Shown piece after piece: positions 1 through 11,265 of a stretch of DNA of 64,000 bases. The position numbers were made by a program, and so were the translations under genes. Source of the DNA: Linnemannia elongata (lineage: Eukaryota > Mortierellomycota > Mortierellomycetes > Mortierellales > Mortierellaceae); assembly GCA_036320915.1 (NCBI GenBank), contig JAXBDG010000002.1, positions 3,128,001 through 3,192,000 on the forward strand, written 5' to 3'. The notes under the pieces were generated by a model that saw only the letters and a list, made by a program, of their open reading frames with translations, was not told the origin of the DNA and did no database searches. The first letter of the stretch is position 1, and each line of letters opens with the position of its first letter.

Positions 1-69
1 GAAAGTGAGAAAGAGGAGGGTTGGATTGATAGAGAGGTGAAAGAGAGAACGAGGAAAAAAGAGAGGACT

Positions 70-243
70 TTACTTCTTTCCGTTTCCGTAGAGACTGACA
101 CCCAAGGTCTTGCAGGTGGTCTGGACGGAGGTGCAGTTGAAGGGGTTGCCGGGGTCGATGAGTTCAGCGGCCATGACGGTCGATGAGAGGCAGACAAAGA
201 GGGCCAAGAAGGCCATGATCATGGAGGACTTTGTGGCAGACAT
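70..243 (-). CDS. Small secreted peptide, unknown function
   Basis: A 57-residue open frame. A hydrophobic N-terminal stretch (about residues 8-24, ending ...STVMA before AEL) looks like a signal peptide with cleavage near residue 25. The mature part would be about 32 residues with two cysteines (in FNCTS and TTCKT) and a basic tail GNGKK. The ATG at 243 is the one that puts the signal peptide at the start; upstream in-frame sequence is low-complexity. The last codons contain GTAAAG, which could serve as a splice donor, so a further exon may lie left of the window edge. Two cysteines suggest one disulfide. Function not recognised; it could be a secreted effector-like or cell-surface peptide, but that is a guess. 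Confidence 0.5.
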   Translation of the reverse strand: MSATKSSMIMAFLALFVCLSSTVMAAELIDPGNPFNCTSVQTTCKTLGVSLYGNGKK

Positions 244-2075
244 GATTGTATGTTGTGATATGGAGTGAGAATATGAAGGTGTTGGAGGAGTGAGAAGAGG
301 AAAGGGTTGAAGACGTGTGGTAGTAGTTGTAGTAGTAGTAGTGTGTGGGGGACAAGGGAAGGGGAGTGTCAACTGAAGAAGAAAAAGAAAAGAAAAAGAG
401 AAAAGAAAAACCAAAGGCACGGAAGATAAGCGAAAAGTAGAAACGACAGAGCCGTGGAGTGGCGGTGGAGAAATGAGAAAACGCACACAACACACAAACA
501 GCAACAACTACAACAACAACAGGCGAGGTTGGAAGGGTCAAGAGAACAGAGCAATGAAGGAACGGACGGACGGACAGGGGTCAATCAAGTGGAGCGGACA
601 ACAACAGTCGATGTGTGTGCGGCGGAGGCATAAAACAATACATAATTGTATCTCTGTTGCGTGTGCCTTGTTTGGTTCTTTTTTGTGTTTTTGAGAGCAC
701 TCTCATTCTCTCATGCTCAATTCCGCGCCCTCCCAACTCTGTCTCTCTGTCTCTCTGTCTTCCTGTCGGTCTACACTCCTGTTAGGAAGTGGACTTTTGT
801 CATCCGTAATCAACTAAAGTTTTCTTCATTCTCTACTTTCAACCGAAAATGGGCTGTTGGAGTGGAAACAGAAGGTCGAGTATGAGAGAGAAAGAGGGGG
901 TGCACTTGAGCATGATTGAACGGTTATGGTAAAACAAAGCTGGCAACGGCGGCACGTCCTGTTCAGCTCGACCACTGTCACCACACTAGCTCAGGTCCCG
1001 ATTCAACCTGCTTGACAACGCGCCCCCAAACTCAACCCTCAGACCATCTCAACCTTCAGCAAGTGAATGAATAAAGGTCTTCTTGGGTCACACGCCGAGC
1101 TCGTTTGTTTTTCCTTTCAACCGCTTTTCTTCTCCACTTTACGCTAATTAAAAATAAACGCCCAAACAAACAAAAAAATTCCTTCCTGCCACACGCAGAA
1201 GTGAACTCTCACTCTCTTTCTTAGGAGCAAGTTTTTGGGTTTAATTCGTTTTAGCACATGCCTTTTTCTTTCCTCTGTGCGACAACGGACAGTATTTTTA
1301 TTTTATTACCATGTAGTTTATCATTCCTTGTGGCCTGTTTGCAGTTTATCCTTCTGGGTCAATGGTCTGTCATTTAGGGTCCTGCAATCGTCAACTATCG
1401 TGGTCAAGGATGATCCGTTATTTACCCTTGATGAAGGCGTTGAAAGACTAGGAGAGTCCAGAGCATAAGTGGGGTCCTTGAACCTCCTATCCTCTCGTTA
1501 TAGCTGGCAAGGTACATCGAGATACAACAGGCAGAATACAGACTAAAGGAAATGTAGGCGGCACACATCATATTACTCTTTACGCAGAATGTCGCGAACA
1601 AACACTCTCCCTTCCGCTATTATAGTTCCCTCCAATTGAGGTGCTTTCACGGTGCGGGCGGTGAAGAGAAGTCTCGACCCATCCCTTATGGCTGGAGCCG
1701 ATGTCTGAACGAGGTAGCCTACGTTCTCCTCTTCAGACGTCGGCTCCGGTTATAAAGGATGGGTCGAGACTATCACTCAGCTGGATTCCATGGGTTCAAG
1801 TGCGCTAAGCTGTCGATGAGTAACATTGTAACCATGTATCCCCATCGCGTGTGATAGATCCCTCTACGATAGTTGATGTGAGTGAGTTCGTGAAGGAAAT
1901 AGCTGCAAAGCAACGATCGAAAAATGAAAGGTGGAGGAAGCTAAGCCACACTCCGCTCAGCAGTCGCTCCCTGCGAACGGTCGTCTCCCCATCATCTTTG
2001 AGTGTGAACACCGACAACTCCTCCAACCATCTGCAAACCGACTAACAAGACACGACAACAGACATCATCATCACC
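244..2075. other. Gene-free stretch
   Basis: No coding signal was recognised between the secreted-peptide gene and EMC4. The first few hundred bases are T/G-rich or A-rich, as in a promoter or leader. The notable content is the inverted repeat at 1670-1771. There is also a looser outer match of 11 bases (TCAACTATCGT at 1391-1401, reverse complement at 1866-1876). The short open frames here lack family similarity or coding character. Confidence 0.5.
1670..1771. repeat. 40-bp imperfect inverted repeat (hairpin)
   Basis: The arm at 1670-1709 (begins AGTCTCGACCCATCC) is the reverse complement of 1732-1771 with 35 of 40 positions matching and no gaps, separated by a 22-nt loop. All five mismatches are transitions. 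The stem is far longer than chance would give. It could be the centre or end of a miniature inverted-repeat element, or a transcribed hairpin. No target-site duplication could be assigned. Confidence 0.75.
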
Positions 2076-3142
2076 ATGGCAACCCACAACTGGAAGTTTG
2101 ACTTTGCAACCTCAGAACCAAAGTAATAAGAACGGAACTCATGGCAAGGATGACACTATGCATGGAGGTGTGCAAGATGATGGACCCAGCTCCATAGAGC
2201 CGAGAAAAGGACACGATACTTACTCCACCACTACGTGTCACCATTTTCATTCCTATCCGACCATCATGTAGGCGTACTGTTGTTGACCCACCAGGATTTT
2301 CTGGATTGAAGGACGTCGCTTCGAAGAACCAGGTATACACATACGCGCCGCTATCATTGCTTTTCAACAAGAGGAGTAAAGGATATGATTGCAGGGAGAG
2401 CATAGAAGGCTAACTGATCGATCTATCTTTGTGTTAAATGTGACATAGGGAAATCGCGGCCCAGTGGTCGATAACGAGTTGTTAAAAGTCAAGGTACAGG
2501 ACCTGCTCATTCATCGACAATGGGATTATATCTACAGGGCTTGAGGATTAGCACGGCATGAGACTACGACGAATTACCCATGCGGAAACTGATAAGAGTT
2601 TCTTTTACGTTCTGGACTGTATAGAAAGCTTGGGATGTCGCACTGGCACCAGGAAAACAATTGCCTATGCAGGCGTTCATGCTCTGGATGAGTGGAAACA
2701 GTGTTCAGATCTTCTCTGTCGCCATTACCGCCATGCTCATGTTTTCGCCTATCAGAGCCCTCATGTCCATGTCCCAAGGTACCCATGTCAATCTCATTGC
2801 AGTTTCATCGATGATTTGGAAACAAAAAAGATAAGGAATACAACTGGCAACCAAAGCAGGTCATAGCGATACTAACTAGAGACATTCTCTTTGCCTTTTG
2901 TTTGGCCAAAATCTGACAACAACTGCAACAAAGTGTTTGAGAGATACGAAACCCCTTCGCCTGTGAAGGTCAGCTTCATGAACAGCAAGTTGGCCCTCCC
3001 CAAGTTGACCTTTGTCGCCCTCCAGCTGTTGACCATTCTCTTTGGAATGTACAAGTTGAACGCGATGGGACTGCTTCCTACATCACACTCAGACTGGCTG
3101 GCATTCATGGATCCTAAGACGCCTCTTGAATACGCTGCATAG
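2076..3142 (+). CDS. EMC4: ER membrane protein complex subunit 4
   Basis: EMC4 is part of the ER membrane complex that inserts tail-anchored and multipass proteins into the ER membrane. Five exons join in phase: 2076-2122, 2272-2332, 2449-2493, 2625-2778 and 2934-3142, giving 171 residues, close to the family size. The DPPGF motif lies in exon 2. The family core KAWDVALAPGKQLPM with the MSGNSVQIF stretch is in exon 4. The C-terminal membrane hairpin ends with MGLLPTSHSDWLAF...PLEYA, a strong EMC4 signature. All introns are GT-AG. A polyadenylation-like AATAAA follows near 3191. The start is the first ATG (context TCACCATGG) and opens with the expected WKFDF segment. Confidence 0.93.
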
Positions 3143-4622
3143 ACAGAGGGACTATCCAAGAAAACATCTGTTGTGCTTCTCTCGAATGGAATAAAGAAAT
3201 ACTGAGAAAAAGATAGTGCTGTTTGTGTGTTGTTTGCGTGCTGCGTAGAAAAGAATAAGAATATGACTAGACTGTCTGATCTCGCCATTTGTTTTTTCTG
3301 TTGGTGTGTTTCACGGCACCCTTGGACGTCGTTGGAGAAAACGATACAATTGCGCTCTTTTATCCACTCAATCACGTCAATGGTTGATTCCCACAAAGCA
3401 CTTCATCGCTCCTAAGCGCAGATTGTTTTTGTGTTCTGCAGGGTCGTTATAACGGGCGCAGGACGCCAGAAACAAAACGGTTTGAACACGGTGACGACCA
3501 AGAAAGAATGACCTCAGAGGGTTGGATGGTACATGACTGTGTTATGTCCGACGAACTGGGACATTGGCAGAGGTCTGGGCAAAGCAGATAGCAAAAGGTA
3601 TTTGGCTATTTCCATTCACCCTTCTTGTTGGTTCGACTTTCTGCAAAGGAGAGAGAGGGAGAAAAGAAAAGAAAGGTCCTTCTATGCTCACTCTATCTTT
3701 TCGGACAATGAACACTGCCGCTTTCTTCATTTCCTATGTCGAAAGGAGATCTGATGGTGGTTCCTTAACAGCTAAAGAACAGCCCTCAACCCAACCTCCT
3801 TTTCTGAAGAACATGGAATAAAAGAAGTATTCTACTTGTGCTACCTTGTGTGTCCTTCCATTGTTTCCATTGGAGGAGAATGCTGAAGAAAAAACAAAGT
3901 CAGCTGATGGGGGACTGCGGTCGATTCTGAAGGGGATGTCAAGCCCTCTCTGGTGTTGGCGGGGGCCAAACTCCAAAATTAGATGAGGGCAATGACGCAC
4001 ATGAACATACAAAAGACAATTACCAAGGCGATTTCAAGTCTCCTCGGGAGAATAGAGAGAAAGATATGTTTGTTCCTGAAGGAGCGCTAAAGGTAGAAGT
4101 CAGGATGAGACGAGAGGAATGAAGATAGTAAAAGGAGGCCCCATCATCATCTAGGAGTGTCTTTTAAGTGCATCTAGGAGAAGGGTCATCCGTACACGAC
4201 TAATGATTAATGAAATACAGGGAACCAATGAGATCCATATGAACGTTTATCTGTTTCAATTCAATCTGGGTGACTGGAACTCCAGGGACCGATAGCAACG
4301 CGGTCAATGCTACTGGTGCTGGCGATTGAAGCGAGGCATTGATCATCAGATACAAGTGTTGAGCTTGTTACTTGGGAGGATTACTGAGATGCTGGCACCC
4401 TTGTTGTCCTTTTGTCAAAAAGAGTTTGGTATCTGTTGTTGGTCGGATAGTAAGACAGGATAAATAGAAGAAGAAAAAGAAAAGAAGAGGACAGTTGTAT
4501 TCATGCTGGGTCACCCATTCACCATAAAGCAAAGGACAGAAGAAATGAAAGAAGAACAGAGCGCAGGGGTGAAAAATGAAGAGAGGAGGACCAGTTCCAA
4601 CCGAGACCCTCAGGTAGTTTGC

Positions 4623-4650
4623 TTTTTTTTTTTTTTTTTTTTTTTTTTTT
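4623..4650. repeat. Poly(T) tract, 28 nt
   Basis: Uninterrupted run of T on the plus strand in the intergenic region upstream of the ATPase gene. Confidence 0.95.
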
Positions 4651-5148
4651 GTACGTTGAAGTAAAAGAGATGAGAGCCCCTGTTTGATGACGAGGGGGTG
4701 AAAATCGACACCTTTTTCGCTGTTGTTATGTATTTGAGTGCAGAGAGAAAAGAGAGTCCCGGTAACCTTGCATGCAAGGCATATTAGGTGGCCGGAACGC
4801 AAACAAAACAAATATCATCACACTGCCATCACAGTACGATTGGACCTGTCCTACCAGGAACATTTTCTTCCCGCCCGCAGTTGGACCTTCCATCATCATC
4901 CATGACGAAAGGGCAGTGGGGATTATCATTGCTATTGCTCTTGCCTGAAAGCGAGAGGGTAGAGAGAAGAGAGAAGAACCAGGACGAAAGGAGGACGGTT
5001 CAAGTGAGGTGACAGGATCAGGAAGAAGGGATTGCTATCGCGTTTTAAAGTTGTGTTGTGGTTCTCTACCTGTCCCTGGGAAACACGAGCAACGAGAGGG
5101 ATGAGAAAAGAAGAAAAAAAAAAGAGAGGGAAAAGGAGAGAGTAAGTG

Positions 5149-5177
5149 AGAGAGCGAGAGAGAGAGAGAGAGAGAGA
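5149..5177. repeat. (GA)n microsatellite
   Basis: Nearly pure GA dinucleotide run inside a purine-rich strand. It sits about 200 bp upstream of the TATA box at 5383, where it may affect chromatin at the promoter. Confidence 0.8.
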
Positions 5178-5382
5178 AAAGGTAAGAGAGCAGGTGAGTT
5201 TGGAGGATGGGAAGAAGTTGTTCCGTTGAGAGTTCTTTTCTCTTTTCTTGTGCTTCTTCTGCACAAGGTTTGTGCAGTATGAAAAGAAGAGGGCCTGTCC
5301 ACTCCTCTTTTTGCAATTGTTGTACGGCTGCAGGGTGGGACAAATCAGGCAACGATCCCTTTTTCCTTCTTGTTCGCACACA

Positions 5383-5389
5383 TATAAAA
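5383..5389 (+). promoter_or_regulatory. TATA box of the P-type ATPase gene
   Basis: TATAAAA lies in ACATATAAAAGGGACC, about 175 bp upstream of the start codon at 5563, followed by a CT-rich leader. The match to the consensus and the position fit a strong regulated promoter. Confidence 0.65.
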
Positions 5390-5562
5390 GGGACCCCTTT
5401 CGATCCACTTACCTCTCCTTTCTTCTTCTTACTTTCCCTCCTACTTTCCCTTCACACCGCAAAGCAAAAAACAACCAAGCAATCCCCAGCTTGTTACATA
5501 TAAAAACCAAGTTTAAAAACAAAGCAAGAAACCTAACCACTCTCATTAACTTTCATTTCTGA

Positions 5563-8500
5563 ATGGCCGACGACCAACCCCCGATCATCAAGTCCGAGAA
5601 CGAGCGTTTAGGAAACCACGCCCCCGCCAACCCTGTTAACCTTCCTGCTGAAGCCCCCGCTGTCGTCGCCTCCGCTGCTGCTGCTGCTTCCAGCCCCGAG
5701 CCCCTTGTCGCTCCACTTCCCCCCTCAAGCAACTCCACCCACACCTCTGACCACACCGACTCCCAGACCCAGCCCCACAACTTCACTACTCATGTCGATG
5801 ACCACGCTAACTCCACCACCACGGCCGCTCATGCCAAGGACTTGACTGACCCCGCCTCCTCGTCTTCGCACCACCACGCAAAGAATAACCTCTCGTTCGC
5901 CCCCAATGACAATCTGTACGAGATTGACAATGCACCCGCGAACAGTCCTGCCCCATTGACAGGCATTGTGCCCACGACCAGCGGCACGAATGAGGGCTAC
6001 TCCATCTACTCCAATGTCAAGGACGGCAAGGTACCTTGACCAATTCTTTTGTTGCAATTTTTTAAGCTATGAGGTTAAAGCAAAAGTCTAATATGTTAAG
6101 GACACTTTGTATGAATGAATCTGTTTGTTAACAAATAATTCTTTCCTCTCTTGTATCCCTTCATTATCGCTCTGACTCCTTTCAATTGTGTCCCTTTTGC
6201 CGCCTGGAATTGCCATTGTGGTGGCCTTACTCTGTCTCTCTCTCCTATTGTCTCTGGATCCACGACCTGGTTGACTCGTATTGTCCTGAACCTGAACCCC
6301 CTTCTTTTTGTCCTGTTGCTTTATCGCTGGTCGTGTGTCCTTTCTCCTATCTTGTCGCATACGTATGGAATACGTCCTATACTACCTGCCTCCCTTTTAG
6401 GTCAGTATCGAGCACCAGATCGAGATCAACGGTACGTACTGCCTTCGTTATATCCCTTTGTTCTTCCTTTTCATCCCTCCGGCATTGAAGTTGAGTATCG
6501 ACGCGTATACCACTGTTACTGCTACGCCCTTCGCGCCATTCCACAACCCATCCCAACATTCAACCAGCATCAAACGGAAAAAAAAAATCCACGGTTTTGG
6601 TTCTATTGCTACAACCCCGTCCTCCTTCTCTCCACTATTACTGCTCGCGTTTGAAATTGAAGATTAATCTTTTGTGTTGCCCTTCTCCCCTGTACACTAC
6701 TAGTCGTCGACTTGTTCGATGTCCAAAGCAACAAGGACATCTCTTTGGAAGAGGTCATGGACAGTCTCCGTTATGTCATGGAGTACCGTATCAAGGGCGG
6801 ACGCTACCCTAGCCTCGAGTATGACATCATGAAGCGTCTTGCCGATGGTCTGCTCATGAACATGGGCCACTCTGAGAAGAAGCGCAAGATTCGCTTGACA
6901 GAGGAGGCCGATGTTGCCTTCCAGCTCTTTGGAGAGTTCTTACTCGAAGGTAAAAAACACACACACAAACTCAATTGCTTTCGTCTCCATCTTGTTTTGT
7001 TTCCCGATTGCATGTGTACCACCAGTAAAAATCACAACCTTACCAAGAAACCACTCTTTTTGTGTTCTACTTTTTTTTTCTGTCACCAGTCCAAGAGTTC
7101 CGTCAGGCGGTTGGTGAGAAATCTGTCTCGGATCTCCGTTTTGCTCTCAAGCTGGATGTCCGCTGTGGTTCTTCTTCAACTGAGCAACAGCAGCAGGCTG
7201 CTGTCGCTTTGATTGCCCTCCTGACCACCATTTACCCCCAGTTCTCTGACTGGCGCGAGTTGGTCAAGGGCCAGGCTCATCCTGAGGTCCAAAAGTGCAT
7301 GAAGCAGCACGCTGACTTTGTCAAGGCCGAAAAGATGCCCGAGTTGGGCGGTCTTATTCTCGCACCCCAAGGTAACATATCATGTTTTTGCTTGGCTAGG
7401 CAAATACAGCACCGGAACAATGAGTAGTTGATAGTTACTCACCAGTTACACTTGTTGTCACTCTAGCCCTTTGCTTCGATCGCAGGATCAAGAGATGTTT
7501 GAAGATGTTCAGGACTTCGTTGGAAACCGGTCTACCTTCGGAGGCCATTCCCGCTTTGCAGGAGCATTACGGACGCAACACTCTTCCTCAGCCTCCAAAC
7601 CCCTCCATCGCCAAGATGATCCTGACCCAATTCACCGACTTTATGATTTTGCTTCTCTTGGCTGTCGCCATATTGCTTGCTGCCATCGAGGAGTACATTT
7701 CCATGGGAGTCCTGTTGATTGTCGTCGTTCTCAACGCCATTATCGGTTTCACTCAGGAGTACAAGGCCGGAAAGGCTCTGGATGCCCTGAGCAAGCTGTC
7801 GGTCCCCGCCGCCCAGGTTCTTCGCGATGGAAAGACTTCGATGATCAACTCTGAAGAGCTCGTCCCTGGTGATATTGTCATCCTTGAGGAGGGTGAGTCC
7901 GTCCCCGCCGATTTACGTCTCGCCGAGGTCTCCCAGTTGGAGATAATTGAGTCCATCTTGACTGGAGAGTCCGTCGCTGTGAACAAGGATCCCAAGGAAA
8001 TCAAGACCCTGACCCGCAAGTTGCCCCTTGGTGACTGCAAGGGTAACGCCTTCATGGCCACTGTTGTCGCTAAGGGTCGTGGAAAGGGTATTGTCGTTCG
8101 TACTGGCCATTTAACCGAGATGGGAAAGATTAGTGCTGCCATTGCTGGTGCCCCAAAGATCTTGACCCCCATACAGCAAAAATTGGCCAAGCTCGGAAAG
8201 CTGTTGGTCGTCTTTGCTCTTGTCCTTTGTGCCGTCATGGCTGGTATCCAAGTGGCCTATATTCAGAAGCGCAACCCTCCAGGTCACCGTGCCGATGCCG
8301 TCAAACACGCCATCATCACCGCTATCAGGTAGCTATTAGTGGCAAATTGACCGTGGACATTTTCTATGTCAAGCACTTTCATTCACAAAGTTCCTAACAT
8401 TCTTAATTGCTATCTTGTAATTCTATTAGTTTGGCTGTTTCTGTCATTCCTGAGGGTTTGGTCGCCGTTACAACTGTCACCATGGCTATGGGAGTTCGTC

Positions 8501-10898
8501 GTATGGCCACTCGCAGGGCTATTGTCCGTACCCTTCCTGCCGTTGAGACCTTGGGAAGTGTCACCTTTATCTGCTCCGACAAGACCGGAACGTTGACCGA
8601 GGGTAAAATGGGTGCAGCTGAACTCTGGACCAGTGATGGTGTTGCCTATGGATTCACCGAGAGCACCAGTTTGGACCCCAACAAGGGTAATGTTACCATG
8701 AAGACCAACGATTCCGAAGAGCCCCAGGTGATGAGCAAGTCACTCGAGGAAGTCCCAGCCCAGATGCTTATCTCTTTGATGGTCTCGTCCCTCTGCAACA
8801 ACTCTTCTGTTGTCCAGAAGGGCGCTGACGAGGTCTCTGAGGCCAGCGCCGTCGCCGTGGCCGTCTCTGCCGAGGAGAACAACAACGAGGAGAAACTTGT
8901 CGATACCTCTGCCAAATCTGCTGAGTGGAAGGGTATTGGAGATCCTACCGAGGTTGCTCTTGTTGTCGCTGCCCAGAAGGCTGGTTTCCCCAAGTCCTAC
9001 TTCCACGACTTGGGCTATACCCGTATCTATGAGCAGGCCTTTGATAGTGAACGAAAAGTCATGAGTGTCGTCTACAAGGCCCCATTGAGCCGCGAGGATG
9101 ACAAGGGAGATCACTTTGAGTTCGTTCTTGCCAAGGGTGCTCCTGAAGAGATCTTGAATCGCTGTGTCGGTTACCTGCCTCCCATCGGAGGCGGATCCCT
9201 TCCCTCGCCCTTGGATGTCCTCAAGCCCTACGAACACGATTTGGCCCAGCCTGTTACCGAGGAGTTTTACGACAGTGTCACCGAAGCTTCCGGCCGCATG
9301 GCTGACAATGGTCTCCGTGTCTTGGGATTGGCGTACAAGAAAGTCAAGGTCAATGGTGGTGGTGCTGTTTCCTCAGGATTGGGCGATGGTCTGGACCACA
9401 TCAACAACATCAAGGACAAGAAGGAGATCCCTGCTTCGACTTTGAAGCCCACCAAGTTGGACATGCTTACTGCCGCCAATGCCCAGCAGGACGATGATGA
9501 CGACGATGAGGAAATCCCCCCAGGCTACGCCGAGAGCGAATTGGTCTTCCTTGGTATGATCGGTTTAATCGACCCTGCCCGTGCTGGTGTCAAGGAGAGT
9601 GTGCGCATCTGTAAGGAGGCTGGTATTACCGTCGTCATGATCACTGGTGACCATATCAAGACTGCGTCTGCCATTGCCAAGGAGCTCGGAATCTTGGAGG
9701 AGGGTGGTCATGCCATTAAGGGAGAGGAGCTGGATCTCTTGTCTGAGCAGGCTATTGCTGACCTCAAGCCCTTCCCCAACGTCTTTGCCCGTGTCTCGCC
9801 CGACAACAAGTTGAAGCTCGTCACTGCCCTTCAGAGCCGTGGTGAATCCGTCGCCATGACTGGTGATGGTGTCAACGGTAAGCACTCTTTCTTTATTTAT
9901 CTGTATACTTTGTGTATAGCAAGGGAACAAGCAAGGTTGAGCATCATAACTTACTTTTTTTTTGTCGTTTTGTATTCTTGGTTCATTAGACGCCCCTGCT
10001 ATCAAAGCTGCCAACGTTGGTGTTGCTATGGGTATTGCAGGAACAGATATTACCAAGCAGGCCGCCGACATTGTCTTGTCGGACGACAACTTCAACACTA
10101 TCGTGATTGCTGTCGAGGAGGGTCGTCGTGTGTTTGAGAACATTCTCAAATTCATTGTCTACCTTTTGAGCTGTAACTGTGCCGAAATCTTCCTGTTCTT
10201 GCTCTGCGCCGCCCTCGGCGAGGAGCTTCCCTTCACCGTTAGAATGATTCTTTGGGCCAACATTATTGGTAAGTTCATATGATCTGGCTTTGTCGCTTTC
10301 CTTCGCTCCTAATGCGCCATGCCATAAAGTTTCATCCTTCTAACATCTCCATTCTCAACCTTTACCTTTTCAAATAGCTGACGTCCCTCCTGCTATCGCT
10401 CTTGGTGTTGAACCTGCCGAGCCTGGTCTGATGAAGCGCGAGCCCCGTTCTGCCAAGCGTGGTATCGTCACCAAGGCCTCATTTGCCGTCATTATCTTCC
10501 AGTCCTTGATCATGACGTTGATGACCTTTTCTGTCTACATGTTGAGCGATCGCGGAGAACCCACCGACCCCAATTACGCACAGAACGAGAGCTATGCTCA
10601 GGCGGAGGCCTTCTGCATCTTGACCTCGCTCCAGTTGCTTCAGGGTTTCTTGTCCCGTACCATGCGCACGTCGGTCTTCAGAATCGACCCCTTCTCCAAC
10701 CGTTGGATGATCGTTGGTGTTCTTGTCAGTTTCGTCCTCATGATCATGGGTGTTTATGTCGACGGCTTGAACGATATCCTTAATTTGCAGCCTATTAACG
10801 GCATGTCTTGGGTCAAGATCATCGTCTGCTGTGCTATCTTGATCGTCTTAAGTGAGATTGAGAAATTGATCCTTCGCATCACCAAGGCCGTCGTCTAA
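5563..10898 (+). CDS. P-type II cation-transporting ATPase, N-terminally extended
   Basis: ATP-driven cation pump of the membrane. Eight exons join in phase: 5563-6030, 6401-6431, 6704-6949, 7090-7371, 7467-8328, 8430-9877, 9990-10268 and 10378-10898 (1378 residues). The actuator loop carries LTGES (508-511). The M4 segment reads VIPEGLVAVTTVTMA. The phosphorylation site is DKTGTLTEG (Asp680), and the hinge is TGDGVNDAP (from 1107). A four-helix C-terminal region follows. The sequence around M4 and Asp680 resembles SPCA/PMR1 calcium pumps and fungal ENA sodium pumps, so the transported ion is not settled. The pump proper starts near residue 345. Exon 1 (1-156) is Pro/Ala/Ser/His-rich, and residues 157-342 form an additional region with no recognised domain. 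A TATA box at 5383 serves it, and AATAAA follows at about 11036. Confidence 0.88.
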
Positions 10899-11265
10899 AC
10901 CTCACCAACAATCACAGTTCCCCATACCACTCCCCTCATTTTTTTTTGCATAACCTCTACTATCTACTACTTATATCCGCATAATACCAACACTTAATAA
11001 TGGCCATGGCGCTTCACAACACCCCTGCTTGTACAAAATAAACCTTCCCCTCTGTTTGAATACTTTGCAAAGTAAAAACCATCTCTTCTTCCCTTTAATG
11101 TCCATTTCGATACCCTGCACAAAGTATGATAAGTGAAAATGATTGAGCGATAGACTTTGTTATTTATTTTTAAGATTGAGAAGAAAAAAAAAGGATTGAG
11201 CCACTGTTGATGTTGTTTGTTGCCGTTGCTGTGGTGGTGGCGGTGGTGGTTGTAGTGGTTGCATT
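10899..11265. other. Convergent 3' region
   Basis: Short spacer between the ATPase and the quinone oxidoreductase, which converge. It contains ACAAAATAAACC (11036) as a likely plus-strand polyadenylation signal and T-rich sequence for the minus-strand gene end. No gene is seen. Confidence 0.5.

Larger units (their letters stand above)
3143..5562. other. Intergenic region and promoter of the ATPase gene
   Basis: No gene was recognised. It holds a T28 tract (4623-4650), a purine-rich (GA)n block at about 5149-5177, and a pyrimidine-rich leader from about 5400 up to the ATPase start codon. Short open frames inside are low-complexity. Confidence 0.5.

Noticed and set aside
1235..1468. Plus-strand frame in the left intergenic region
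   Set aside because: No family similarity; overlaps the possible outer repeat end and has no supporting splice sites.
4932..5408. Minus- and plus-strand frames over the GA/CT repeat
   Set aside because: Low-complexity Ser/Leu or Arg/Glu runs that lie in the ATPase promoter region.
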